A stretch of 64,000 nt of DNA from Cyclobacteriaceae bacterium (GTDB lineage Bacteria; Bacteroidota; Bacteroidia; Cytophagales; Cyclobacteriaceae), in the NCBI GenBank assembly GCA_013141055.1, contig JABFRS010000001.1, positions 496,001 to 560,000 on the forward strand, given 5' to 3'. Below are positions 21,524 through 28,987 of this stretch, piece by piece. Every line of letters starts with the position of its first letter. Positions within the stretch are counted from its first letter, which is position 1. Made by a program: the position numbers and the translations under genes. The notes beneath the pieces are model-generated. The model made no database searches. It saw only the letters and a list, made by a program, of their open reading frames with translations, and was not told the origin of the DNA.

Positions 21524-21527
21524 TCAC

Positions 21528-22130
21528 ATGTCCAAAATTGCTGCTGTACTCTTTATGGTCATCCTCCCGACTTGTGTTTTTGCACAGGAGGTTGAAGTAA
21601 AGGCAGACACAGTAAAATCCGATACCGTCAGAGTTGAAAATGACTCTACGGTCATTGGCAGGAACGGCAAGATCATCAACATCAAATCCTACGCAAAACG
21701 CTTTCAACCCCGTAAAGCTTTACTGTATTCAGCGTTGATTCCAGGAATGGGACAGGCATACAACAAGAAATACTGGAAGATGCCAATTGTATATGGTGGC
21801 TTCATCATACTGGGTGCATACGGCAGTCTATATCACAACACCTATAACAAATACAGAGGATTGCTGATTCAGGAAATTGCTGTGCCGGGCTCCAGTATCT
21901 TTTCAGAGACACAGCTTCGAAGCATTGTTGATACATACCGGCGTGAGCGCGATTTCTTCATCATCCTTGGAGGATTCTGGTATCTCCTTCAGATGGTAGA
22001 TGCACATGTAGATGCTCACTTAAAAGAATTTGATCTGAATCCCAAGCTGAAAGTAAGCATGAAGCCTTCCACTCAGGGAAATGAATTGACCGGAAGAATG
22101 TCAGGATTCTCACTGACCCTAACTTTTTAA
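21528..22130 (+). CDS. DUF5683 family envelope protein
   Basis: A 200-residue protein of a Bacteroidetes family of unknown function. I start it at the ATG at 21528 (MSKIAAVLF), 4 bp after the parB stop, because this gives a signal peptide (residues 1-19, ending VFAQ); a longer frame reaches back inside parB but encodes a Pro-rich stretch unlike the family. After a short Val/Asp/Ser-rich linker comes the conserved core with the RKALLYSALIPGMGQ motif, YNKKYWKMPIVYGG and two hydrophobic helices (around residues 87-103 and 145-160). The gene lies between parB and dapB, an order I associate with many Bacteroidetes. Function unknown. Confidence 0.9.
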   Translation: MSKIAAVLFMVILPTCVFAQEVEVKADTVKSDTVRVENDSTVIGRNGKIINIKSYAKRFQPRKALLYSALIPGMGQAYNKKYWKMPIVYGGFIILGAYGSLYHNTYNKYRGLLIQEIAVPGSSIFSETQLRSIVDTYRRERDFFIILGGFWYLLQMVDAHVDAHLKEFDLNPKLKVSMKPSTQGNELTGRMSGFSLTLTF

Positions 22131-22135
22131 ATCAC

Positions 22136-22846
22136 ATGAATATTTTATTGATCGGATACGGCAAAATGGGCAAGACCATAGAAGCCGCCGCCTTAAAAAG
22201 AAATCATACCATTGCAGGAAAGCTTGATCCTGTTGCAGGACTTTCATTTGACTTTACAAAGAAGCCTGATGTAGCCATTGAATTTACAACACCGGATTCT
22301 GCCGTTTCCAACATCAAACTTTGCCTCGATCATCAGGTACCTGTTGTATCCGGAACAACCGGATGGCTGGATCGTAAAAAAGATGTAGACGATTATTGCA
22401 AGCAGAAGAACGGAACATTTTTCTATGCATCGAATTACAGCCTTGGCGTAAATCTATTCTTCAAGCTAAATGAACAGCTTGCCCGCATGATGGAAAGGCA
22501 GGGAGAATATGAAGTGAGCATTGATGAGATCCATCACACACAAAAGAAAGATGCACCCAGCGGAACCGGCATCACCCTGGCGGAAGGAGTTATTAAAAAT
22601 CTGAGTCGCAAGAAGACGTGGACAAAAAATGAAGCCCACCAGGCGGAAGAACTCCTTATCCGATCATTCCGTGAAGATCCTGCTCCCGGCACTCATACCG
22701 TAAAATATCAATCCGTCGTGGATGATATTGAAATTCGTCATACTGCTCATTCAAGGGAAGGATTTGCCCTTGGTGCTGTCATGGTAGCCGAATGGGTTTA
22801 TAACAAGAAAGGCATCCTGGGTATGGACGACTTTCTCAAATTCTAA
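22136..22846 (+). CDS. dapB: 4-hydroxy-tetrahydrodipicolinate reductase
   Basis: Lysine/diaminopimelate pathway enzyme that reduces hydroxy-tetrahydrodipicolinate with NAD(P)H. It has 236 residues, slightly short as is usual in this phylum. The Rossmann motif GYGKMGK is at residues 8-14, EFTTPDS at about 49-55, SGTTGW at about 72-77, and the catalytic site EIHHTQKKDAPSGT at 131-144 with His133-His134 and the following lysines. It sits 5 bp behind the DUF5683 gene and is probably in the parAB operon. It supplies meso-diaminopimelate for cell wall made with MurA encoded downstream. Confidence 0.96.
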   Translation: MNILLIGYGKMGKTIEAAALKRNHTIAGKLDPVAGLSFDFTKKPDVAIEFTTPDSAVSNIKLCLDHQVPVVSGTTGWLDRKKDVDDYCKQKNGTFFYASNYSLGVNLFFKLNEQLARMMERQGEYEVSIDEIHHTQKKDAPSGTGITLAEGVIKNLSRKKTWTKNEAHQAEELLIRSFREDPAPGTHTVKYQSVVDDIEIRHTAHSREGFALGAVMVAEWVYNKKGILGMDDFLKF

Positions 22847-22897
22847 CCTTCGGGATTATTTTACTTTATTTGCGGGACTTTTTAAGGCACACATAAT

Positions 22898-24055
22898 ATG
22901 AATTGGAAATTCTGGGAAAAGAAAAAGGAAGAAGAAAAGAAGAAGAAATCCTTTGTTCGCGAATGGCTTGATGCAATTGCATTTGCTGTCATCGCAGCAA
23001 CTCTTATCCGCTGGCTGATCATGGAAGCATACACGATCCCCACTCCTTCCATGGAGAATTCTCTCCTCGTCGGTGATTTTCTGTTTGTAAGCAAGTTCCA
23101 CTACGGCACACGTACACCAAAAACAATTCTTCAGGTTCCTCTTACTCATCAAAAGATCTGGTTCACCGAAATACCTTCTTATCTGACCTGGATACAATTA
23201 CCACAGTATCGTCTTCCGGGAATTTCGCATGTAAAGAACGGCGACGTGGTTGTATTCAATGTCCCCGGAATCAGTGAGAATAATCTTAATGTTCCAAGAA
23301 ACGAATGGATTGATTATCCTGTTGATCTGAAAACAAATTATATCAAAAGATGTGTCGGAATTGCCGGTGATGTTGTTCAGGTGAAAGACAAACAGGTGAT
23401 GATCAATGGGCAACCATTGGAAAATCCTCCTGGCATGCAATTCAGTTATACGGTCGTTGCAAACGATGAGATCAATTCCAGGAATCTTGTAAAGCTTGAG
23501 CTGGATCCTGAAGATTATCAATTCCGTGGACGAAGGTCACCTGACAATAAAGCGGTCTATTACATGGTGCTAACGAAAGCCAAAGCTGAAGAGCTGAAAG
23601 GCCTGAACTATATCGTGTCCGTTGAATACGATCCTTCGTCTACTGAGCATTCCGGTGGTTTGTTCCCTCAGGCAGATAAATATTCCATCAAGTGGAACAT
23701 CGATAACTACGGTCCTGTTACCATTCCCAAAAAAGGCATGAGCATTGATATCAATGATTCCACTCTTGCATTTTATGGCCACACCATTCAGAAGCTGGAT
23801 CACAACAAGAATGTGGTTCTTACTGATAGCACATTAACGATTGATGGCAACATCATCAAACAATATACTTTCCAGCAGGATTATTACTTTATGATGGGTG
23901 ACAATCGTCATAATTCCATGGACTCAAGATACTGGGGTTTCGTGCCGGATGATCACATCGTAGGTAAAGCATTCTTCATCTGGCTGTCGATCGACAAGTA
24001 CGGAGACTTTGCTCACAAGATTCGTTGGAGCAGATTCTTTAATCTTATCCGATAA
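22898..24055 (+). CDS. lepB: Signal peptidase I
   Basis: Cleaves signal peptides from exported proteins at the outer face of the inner membrane. It has 385 residues, longer than the enterobacterial enzyme. A very Lys/Glu-rich N terminus is followed by one membrane helix (about residues 25-42). The nucleophile is Ser51 in IPTPSMENSLLVGD and the general base is Lys150 in TNYIKRCVG. The C-terminal box MGDNRHNSMDSRYWG is near the end. The extra length lies between the Lys box and the last box, which I take to be a Bacteroidetes-type insertion. It is followed by a strong terminator hairpin. Confidence 0.97.
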   Translation: MNWKFWEKKKEEEKKKKSFVREWLDAIAFAVIAATLIRWLIMEAYTIPTPSMENSLLVGDFLFVSKFHYGTRTPKTILQVPLTHQKIWFTEIPSYLTWIQLPQYRLPGISHVKNGDVVVFNVPGISENNLNVPRNEWIDYPVDLKTNYIKRCVGIAGDVVQVKDKQVMINGQPLENPPGMQFSYTVVANDEINSRNLVKLELDPEDYQFRGRRSPDNKAVYYMVLTKAKAEELKGLNYIVSVEYDPSSTEHSGGLFPQADKYSIKWNIDNYGPVTIPKKGMSIDINDSTLAFYGHTIQKLDHNKNVVLTDSTLTIDGNIIKQYTFQQDYYFMMGDNRHNSMDSRYWGFVPDDHIVGKAFFIWLSIDKYGDFAHKIRWSRFFNLIR

Positions 24056-24065
24056 GAACAATAAC

Positions 24066-24094
24066 GAAAGATCAGGACTAAATCCTGATCTTTC
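24066..24094. terminator. Bidirectional terminator between lepB and ung
   Basis: A perfect 12-bp stem (24066-24077 with 24083-24094) and a 5-nt loop, with A-rich sequence on the left and T-rich on the right, lies between the convergent stops of lepB and ung. It can serve both strands. Confidence 0.9.
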
Positions 24095-24103
24095 TTCTTT
24101 ATA

Positions 24104-24772
24104 TCACCAGTCAATCTCAGATACACTCTTCGATCTCAGATATTCATTCGTTTTACTGAACGGTTTACTGCCGAAGAATCCCCGGTCGGCAGAAAACGGT
24201 GAAGGATGTGGTGACATGATCACATGATGCTTCTTCCGGTCAATGATCTCTCCTTTCTTCTGCGCATACGCTCCCCAAAGTATAAACACGATGTTTTCCT
24301 TTTCGTCTGATATCTCTTTGATCACTGCATCGGTAAATTTTTCCCATCCCTTGTTCTGATGAGATCCCGGTGAGCCTCCCCGAACTGTAAGCGTTGCATT
24401 TAACAACAGCACACCTTGCTTCGCCCAGCGGTCAAGATTTCCGGAAGCAGGAATGGGCTTGCGGATATCATTGCGTATCTCTTTAAAGATGTTCACCAGC
24501 GACGGAGGCATTCTCACTCCATCATGAACAGAAAAACAAAGTCCGTTGGCCTGACCCGGACCATGATATGGATCCTGACCCAGGATGACCACTTTCACAT
24601 CATCAAAATGGCAGGCATCAAAGGCATGAAATATCTCACCGCCGGGGGGATATACAACCCCGGATGCATACTCGGATTTCACAAAATCAATCAGCTCGGT
24701 AAAGTAAGGTTGCGCAAACTCCTTCTGAAGGCGTGATTTCCACGATGGATCAATTTTTATGTCGTTTGCCAT
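24104..24772 (-). CDS. ung: Uracil-DNA glycosylase (family 1)
   Basis: Removes uracil from DNA as the first step of base-excision repair. The 222-residue protein has the water-activating motif GQDPYHG with Asp67, the uracil-pocket residues in LLLNATLTV (about 122-130), and the DNA-intercalation loop HPSPFSADRGF starting at His189. These are the diagnostic family 1 motifs, and the length matches. It is encoded against lepB and apaG; its start lies only 58 bp from the apaG start, so the two promoters face away from each other in a short gap. Confidence 0.97.
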   Translation of the reverse strand: MANDIKIDPSWKSRLQKEFAQPYFTELIDFVKSEYASGVVYPPGGEIFHAFDACHFDDVKVVILGQDPYHGPGQANGLCFSVHDGVRMPPSLVNIFKEIRNDIRKPIPASGNLDRWAKQGVLLLNATLTVRGGSPGSHQNKGWEKFTDAVIKEISDEKENIVFILWGAYAQKKGEIIDRKKHHVIMSPHPSPFSADRGFFGSKPFSKTNEYLRSKSVSEIDW

Positions 24773-24796
24773 GATGCGGTAATATCACAAGAAAGG

Positions 24797-24825
24797 TTGA
24801 AAAATCGAAAAAATTGATATTTTTG
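24797..24825 (+). promoter_or_regulatory. apaG promoter with almost no leader
   Basis: TTG at 24797 and TATTTTTG at 24818-24825 (18-bp spacing) match the Bacteroidetes -33 and -7 elements. The apaG ATG begins only 6 bp after the -7 box, so transcription should start at or very close to the ATG, giving a leaderless or nearly leaderless message. Confidence 0.6.
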
Positions 24826-24830
24826 AATCA

Positions 24831-25217
24831 ATGGTCACTGAAGTTACGAAAGGGATAAAAGTTACCGTGGAGACTGAATACCAGCCTTCCTACTCGAGCC
24901 CGAGTCAGTACCATTATGTTTTCACCTATCGCATCACCATCGAGAATGGAGGGGACTTTACCATTCAGCTGATGAGAAGAAAATGGCACATTTACGACGC
25001 AGGGTTTATGTCACGTGAAGTGGAAGGAGATGGTGTGGTTGGACAGCAGCCTGTGCTGGAGCCGGGCCAGACACATCAGTATGTATCAGGTTGTAACTTG
25101 AAATCGGGAATCGGAAAAATGGTCGGCACTTACCTCATGGAACGTATTGTTGATGGCGGAACTTTCTCCGTCAACATCCCCGAGTTCAGCATGGTAGCCC
25201 CGATGAGGTTGAACTAA
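24831..25217 (+). CDS. apaG: ApaG family protein
   Basis: A 128-residue ApaG/DUF525 protein, a fibronectin-III-like fold. ApaG is known as a conserved cytoplasmic protein linked in some bacteria to divalent-ion and diadenosine-tetraphosphate phenotypes, but its molecular function is unclear. Family motifs: VTKGIKVTVE at the N terminus, YRITIEN, the HIYDA strand, GDGVVGQQPVLEPG, YVSGCNLKSGIGKMVGTY and the closing VNIPEFSMVAP. The ATG at 24831 fits the family N terminus. It is followed by a methyltransferase gene 17 bp on. Confidence 0.95.
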   Translation: MVTEVTKGIKVTVETEYQPSYSSPSQYHYVFTYRITIENGGDFTIQLMRRKWHIYDAGFMSREVEGDGVVGQQPVLEPGQTHQYVSGCNLKSGIGKMVGTYLMERIVDGGTFSVNIPEFSMVAPMRLN

Positions 25218-25234
25218 GAAAACAAAAATCATTC

Positions 25235-26017
25235 GTGCCATCTTTTCACCAGGTAAAATCATTCGTTGACCATTGGCTGCAGGAAGTTGATGAACATTCC
25301 ATTCATTCACCTTATTTCTACGACTTCTATTCAAAAACTATTTCAAAGAAGAATCGCCCTGACATCGAACTTCTTCAAAAGCTAAGAACGAGCTTGCTTG
25401 ACAACCAAACGATGTTGTCGATCACTGATCTTGGTTCCGGTGGCAGAACCAATCCACAGCAAAACAGGACCATTGCCGACCTTGCTCTTAACAGCCTCAC
25501 CCCTGCGCCCATTGCGTTGTTCTATCTTGATCTGGTTCACTATATCAATGCACGTCGCATCGTTGAGTTGGGAACTTCTTTGGGAGTGACAAGCCTTTAC
25601 CTCGCGCAGAAGAAAGATGCGATGGTATTCACCTTTGAAGGAAGTCATTCTATTGCCAATGCCGCACTCACCAATTTTGAATGGGCAGAGCAAAAAAACA
25701 TTGAGCTGATCGAAGGAAATATCGATGCAACACTTCATCGTTTTCTTGAACAAACACACAAGGTTGATTTTGCTTTGATCGATGCCAACCATCTTTATGG
25801 CCCTACCCTACGCTACTATCAGCAGCTCACCAAACGGCTTACTGAAAAGAGCATTGTAATAATTGATGACATTCATCGTTCTCCTGAAATGGAGAAAGCC
25901 TGGAAAGAGATCCGTACCGATATTCTCGTGTATGGAAGTGTTGATCTCTATCGTTGTGGTATTTTATTCTTTGATCCCGTGCTGAACAAGCAGCATTTCG
26001 TGTGGTCATTGAAATAA
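25235..26017 (+). CDS. Class I SAM-dependent methyltransferase (O-methyltransferase-like)
   Basis: A 260-residue protein starting with GTG at 25235; the start is supported by the early motif DEHSIHSPYFYDFY, which leads related Bacteroidetes proteins. The SAM-binding fold is clear: motif I is IVELGTSLGVTSLYLA (residues about 109-124), followed by an acidic VFTFEGS strand, DFALIDANH (motif IV-like) and IVIIDDIHRS. This layout resembles the Methyltransf_24/catechol O-methyltransferase group. Substrate unknown. It lies 17 bp after apaG, so it is probably co-transcribed. Confidence 0.85.
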   Translation: MPSFHQVKSFVDHWLQEVDEHSIHSPYFYDFYSKTISKKNRPDIELLQKLRTSLLDNQTMLSITDLGSGGRTNPQQNRTIADLALNSLTPAPIALFYLDLVHYINARRIVELGTSLGVTSLYLAQKKDAMVFTFEGSHSIANAALTNFEWAEQKNIELIEGNIDATLHRFLEQTHKVDFALIDANHLYGPTLRYYQQLTKRLTEKSIVIIDDIHRSPEMEKAWKEIRTDILVYGSVDLYRCGILFFDPVLNKQHFVWSLK

Positions 26018-26038
26018 GACCTGCTTCCCCTAACTTTG
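26009..26038 (+). promoter_or_regulatory. Promoter of the coiled-coil protein gene
   Basis: TTG (26009-26011), 19 bp, TAACTTTG (26031-26038): a near-ideal Bacteroidetes promoter, 21 bp before the ATG at 26060. The -33 element overlaps the last codons of the methyltransferase gene. Confidence 0.7.
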
Positions 26039-26059
26039 AACTTTTAAATTCTGCTATTC

Positions 26060-26974
26060 ATGGAACAGCCACCTGTTGCCCCTAAGAAGTCTTCCAATAA
26101 AGCCGGTATCATCATTGCATTGCTTTCCATCATCGTTATCATACAGAGCGTAAAGATCTATCTTGATTTTAACGACAAGGCGCAGATCATAGAACAGAAG
26201 GCAATCGTTGAGGAAGATCTTGCCGGAACGATGCAGCGTCTTAAAGAGATCCAGGGAGAGCTGGATCAGAAGATTGAAGAAATAAAAAAGCTGGGTGGTG
26301 ATGTGGCGGAACTGGAACAGGCAAAGGCGGAGATCAATGCACAGCTAAAGCGCAATGTCTCTTCCAGCGCCAAGTCTATCAAAGAACTGAAAGACCGTGT
26401 GCAGGGATATGAAGAATTGCTGAAGCTGAAAGATGATGAGATCGAACAGCTGAAGTCAGTTAATAAAGAATTGTTCACAGAGAACAAGACGCTCAAAACC
26501 CAGAAGAATGTATTGAATGACTCCATCAACAGGCTTTCCACAAAAAAGGATGAGCTAGCTACCAAAGTTGCTATTGCGAGTCAGCTGAAGGCTGAGAACG
26601 TTTCGGTGATGGCCGTTAACTCAAAAGGCAAAGAGCGTGAATCACCATTCAAGAATCGCCAGCTTGAAAAGCTTAAGGTGGAATTTAATCTTGCTGAGAA
26701 TAAGGTCGCTCCTGTTGAAGGAAAGAAGATCATGATCCGTGTCATTGATGAGAATGGTCAGGTGATCTTCGATGTGGCGAAAGGTTCAGGCACGTTTATG
26801 CTGAACAACAAGGAGGAGTTTTTCACAGCCATTCAGGAGATTCTGTTTGACAACACCCGCCAGAAGCTGACATTCTTCTATACAAAGGGGTCTGAATATG
26901 CCTCAGGAACTTACAGAATTGAGATATATACCGATGGATATCAGATGGGCAATGCACAGTTTGAAGTGAAATAA
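26060..26974 (+). CDS. Membrane-anchored coiled-coil protein
   Basis: A 304-residue protein I know only as a Bacteroidetes-type hypothetical. A Pro/Ser/Lys-rich cytoplasmic start is followed by one membrane helix (about residues 15-32, IIIALLSIIVIIQSV). Residues about 40-180 are a long, highly charged heptad-rich coiled coil. The C-terminal about 100 residues form a compact beta-rich domain (EFNLAENKVAPVEGKKIMIRV, then KGSEYASGTYRIEIYTDGY and QFEVK). The layout suggests a bitopic scaffold protein with an extracytoplasmic rod. It has its own promoter and stands alone between the methyltransferase and the ribosomal protein operon. Confidence 0.75.
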   Translation: MEQPPVAPKKSSNKAGIIIALLSIIVIIQSVKIYLDFNDKAQIIEQKAIVEEDLAGTMQRLKEIQGELDQKIEEIKKLGGDVAELEQAKAEINAQLKRNVSSSAKSIKELKDRVQGYEELLKLKDDEIEQLKSVNKELFTENKTLKTQKNVLNDSINRLSTKKDELATKVAIASQLKAENVSVMAVNSKGKERESPFKNRQLEKLKVEFNLAENKVAPVEGKKIMIRVIDENGQVIFDVAKGSGTFMLNNKEEFFTAIQEILFDNTRQKLTFFYTKGSEYASGTYRIEIYTDGYQMGNAQFEVK

Positions 26975-27016
26975 AGCAGATCAGGATTGATCCATTCTTT
27001 CAAATCGGCCTGATTT

Positions 27017-27040
27017 CGCTAATAAAGGCCTGAATTAGCG
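27017..27040. repeat. Inverted repeat in the gap before rpsF
   Basis: A perfect 7-bp stem (27017-27023 with 27034-27040) lies 66 bp upstream of the rpsF -7 box. There is no T-run after it, so it is not a typical terminator. It could be a protein site or chance. The rest of the 168-bp gap shows nothing else. Confidence 0.3.
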
Positions 27041-27105
27041 CCCAGAAGGTCCTCCTTAATCTCACCTTTTTTCCAGGAATACTTCCCGGAAACCAGATTT
27101 CCTTG

Positions 27106-27113
27106 TATTTTTG
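27106..27113 (+). promoter_or_regulatory. -7 element of the rpsF-rpsR-rplI operon
   Basis: TATTTTTG followed by GCACCC is an excellent match to the strong TAnnTTTG class. It leaves a leader of only about 20-25 nt before rpsF, too short for an S6:S18-type autoregulatory leader RNA. Confidence 0.7.
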
Positions 27114-27142
27114 CACCCTCATTTTAAAAACAATTAATAAAC

Positions 27143-27532
27143 ATGAACAACTACGAGACGGTATTCATTTTAAATCCCGTTTTGTCTGAAGATCAGGCAA
27201 AGGATACTGTTGAAAAGTTCGTGAAGGTGTTGGGCAATCAAAAAGCCAACGTAATTAATGTTGAACAATGGGGACTAAAGAAGATGGCATATCCCATCCA
27301 GAAGAAGTCCACAGGGTTCTACAACCTGATCGAATTTGCAGCAGCTCCGGAATCCATCGCCACTCTTGAGACAGAATACAGACGGGATGAGTCAGTAATG
27401 CGTTTTCTGACTATCAGCCTTGACAAGTTTGCAACTGAGTATAACACTCGCAGACGCAAAGGTGAATTCAACAAGAAAAAGGACGTTAAAACTCCGCAAC
27501 CAAGAAAAGAAAGGGAGGATTCAAGATCATGA
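27143..27532 (+). CDS. rpsF: 30S ribosomal protein S6
   Basis: Small-subunit protein that binds 16S rRNA together with S18. The 129-residue sequence begins [16 protein letters not shown] and holds the family segments [18 protein letters not shown] and [19 protein letters not shown]. The Lys/Arg-rich tail beyond residue 100 is probably disordered. The stop overlaps the rpsR start by 4 bp (ATGA), so translation is coupled. First gene of the three-gene operon. Confidence 0.97.
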   Translation: MNNYETVFILNPVLSEDQAKDTVEKFVKVLGNQKANVINVEQWGLKKMAYPIQKKSTGFYNLIEFAAAPESIATLETEYRRDESVMRFLTISLDKFATEYNTRRRKGEFNKKKDVKTPQPRKEREDSRS

Positions 27533-27780
27533 CATTAGTAAATGAACCAATCAAGCGCGCAGAGATTAAACCTAAATACTGCCGCTTCAAGAAAAACGGT
27601 ATCCGTTATATCGATTATAAGAATCCTGACTTCCTTATGAAGTTTGTGAACGAGCAAGGCAAGATTTTGCCAAGCCGTCTTACCGGCAACAGCTGGAAGT
27701 ATCAGAAGAAGGTTGCCCAGGCGATCAAGCGTGCACGTCAGATTGCATTGCTTCCTTACCTCGGTGACTCATTAAAATAA
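27529..27780 (+). CDS. rpsR: 30S ribosomal protein S18
   Basis: 83 residues. Partner of S6 on the platform of the 30S subunit. Diagnostic segments are [20 protein letters not shown] and [20 protein letters not shown], followed by [16 protein letters not shown]. It has a single Cys (in KYCRF), not the multiple zinc-ligand Cys of some S18 paralogues. It overlaps rpsF by 4 bp and ends 20 bp before rplI. Confidence 0.97.
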   Translation: MTLVNEPIKRAEIKPKYCRFKKNGIRYIDYKNPDFLMKFVNEQGKILPSRLTGNSWKYQKKVAQAIKRARQIALLPYLGDSLK

Positions 27781-27800
27781 CCCTTAACGTTGACCGACCA

Positions 27801-28244
27801 ATGGAAATAATATTAAAACAAGACGTACAAGGACTTGGCTATAAGAACGACATCGTTAAAGTAAAACCAGGCTACGGAAGAAACTTCCTGATCCCTAATG
27901 GTTCTGCTATTATCGCCAATGATTCCAACAAACGCATGATCGCTGAGAACGTCCGTCAGGTTGCTCACAAGGCAGCCAAGATCAAGGATGAAGCAGTGGC
28001 GATGGTTGCGAAGATCGGAGACCTTACTATTGAATTGAAGACCAAAGCTGGTGAAACCGGCAAGATCTTCGGTGCAATCACTTCACTTCAGGTTTCTGAT
28101 GCATTGAAAGCGAAAGGTTTCGATGTAGATCGTAAGAAGATCACTTTCAAAGAACAACCTAAAGAACTCGGTGAATATGTTGCTCATCTTGACCTTCACA
28201 AAGAAGTGAAGCATGATATCAAGGTGAACGTTATCGCTGAATAA
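27801..28244 (+). CDS. rplI: 50S ribosomal protein L9
   Basis: 147 residues with the normal two-domain layout: N-terminal 23S rRNA-binding domain (MEIILKQDVQGLGYKNDIV, then VKPGYGRNFLIPNGSA), a connecting helix rich in Lys and Ala, and the C-terminal domain (GKIFGAITSLQVSDALKAKG, then VDRKKITF). L9 bridges the base of the L1 stalk. It is the last gene of the operon and is followed by a hairpin with a T-run. Confidence 0.97.
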   Translation: MEIILKQDVQGLGYKNDIVKVKPGYGRNFLIPNGSAIIANDSNKRMIAENVRQVAHKAAKIKDEAVAMVAKIGDLTIELKTKAGETGKIFGAITSLQVSDALKAKGFDVDRKKITFKEQPKELGEYVAHLDLHKEVKHDIKVNVIAE

Positions 28245-28272
28245 TCAGTCGTTGATTCAAATCATTTGATAG

Positions 28273-28306
28273 ACCCGGTTTCGAAAGAGACCGGGTTTCT
28301 TTTTTC
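28273..28306 (+). terminator. Rho-independent terminator of the rpsF-rpsR-rplI operon
   Basis: ACCCGGT (28273-28279) pairs with ACCGGGT (28290-28296) and is followed by TTCTTTTTT. The inner bases can extend the stem with one mismatch. It lies between convergent rplI and the DUF3109 gene. Confidence 0.85.
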
Positions 28307-28316
28307 AGAGGCTCTC

Positions 28317-28886
28317 CTACTTTTCTTTCACTTCAATCTGCCTCACCAGCTCCGCATACCAGTCCTTTCCGTATCTGCGTATCAGCGGATCCTTTAAGAA
28401 CTTGTAAAGTGGCACTCCCAGCGCACTACCCAGCTTGCACGCATCTGCACAGATATTCCATTTGCTGTAATTCACCGCTTCAAACCCTTTCTTCTTCGTT
28501 ATCCGTATCGGATACAAATGACAGGAGATCGGCTTGCGGAACTTGATCTTCTTATCCAGATAAGCCTGCTCAATGCCGCACTTTAAAATTCCTTTCTCAT
28601 CATAGAGCGCATACGCACATTCTCTTCCTCCAATGGTAGGTGTCGAATAGTCTCCATCTTCATCCAGTATATAGGGTCCCTGCTCAGCAATCGCTTTCTT
28701 TCCCTCTTCTGTCAGGTAAGGCGCAATCGCCTTCTGGATCTTATGCATTGTTGGCAATTCATCTTCCTCCAACGGAGCGCCAAGATCACCCTCTACACAA
28801 CAAGCTCCTTTGCACTTCTCCAGATGGCATACAAATTCGATATGCTTGATGTCATCCGAAACCAGAATTTCTCCTACCTGTAACAT
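28317..28886 (-). CDS. DUF3109 family Cys-rich protein
   Basis: A 189-residue member of a family common in Bacteroidetes, of unknown biochemical role. It has scattered conserved Cys motifs: [19 protein letters not shown] near residues 18-36, [21 protein letters not shown] in the middle, [10 protein letters not shown], and [11 protein letters not shown] near the end. Such a pattern suggests a metal centre (iron-sulphur or zinc); that is inference. It is single-gene, convergent with the rplI operon and divergent from the helicase gene. A -7 box lies only 4 bp before its ATG. Confidence 0.88.
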   Translation of the reverse strand: MLQVGEILVSDDIKHIEFVCHLEKCKGACCVEGDLGAPLEEDELPTMHKIQKAIAPYLTEEGKKAIAEQGPYILDEDGDYSTPTIGGRECAYALYDEKGILKCGIEQAYLDKKIKFRKPISCHLYPIRITKKKGFEAVNYSKWNICADACKLGSALGVPLYKFLKDPLIRRYGKDWYAELVRQIEVKEK

Positions 28887-28890
28887 GACG

Positions 28891-28898
28891 CAAAGATA
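28891..28898 (-). promoter_or_regulatory. -7 element of the DUF3109 gene, leaderless arrangement
   Basis: TATCTTTG on the minus strand ends 4 bp before the ATG at 28886, so the message probably starts at or just inside the start codon. No TTG at 19-21 bp spacing; a TTTG lies about 25 bp upstream. Confidence 0.5.
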
Positions 28899-28987
28899 GC
28901 TCAGGAATTCCTGATGGTGTCACCAAAATTCCATTTCAGGCAACCAAATCCCCGGCTTCCGTGTTAACTTGCGCGGAGAATTTTTGA

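Noticed and set aside
21294-21527. Upstream extension of the DUF5683 gene
   Set aside because: It overlaps parB in another frame and encodes a Pro/Arg-rich stretch; the ATG at 21528 gives a signal peptide and fits the family.
25011-25019. parS-like TCACGTGAA core
   Set aside because: Only about 11 of 16 consensus positions match, and it is inside the apaG coding sequence.
27114-27142. S6:S18 autoregulatory leader RNA
   Set aside because: The rpsF leader after the -7 element is only about 20-25 nt, too short for that motif, and no CCG-bulge hairpin is visible.
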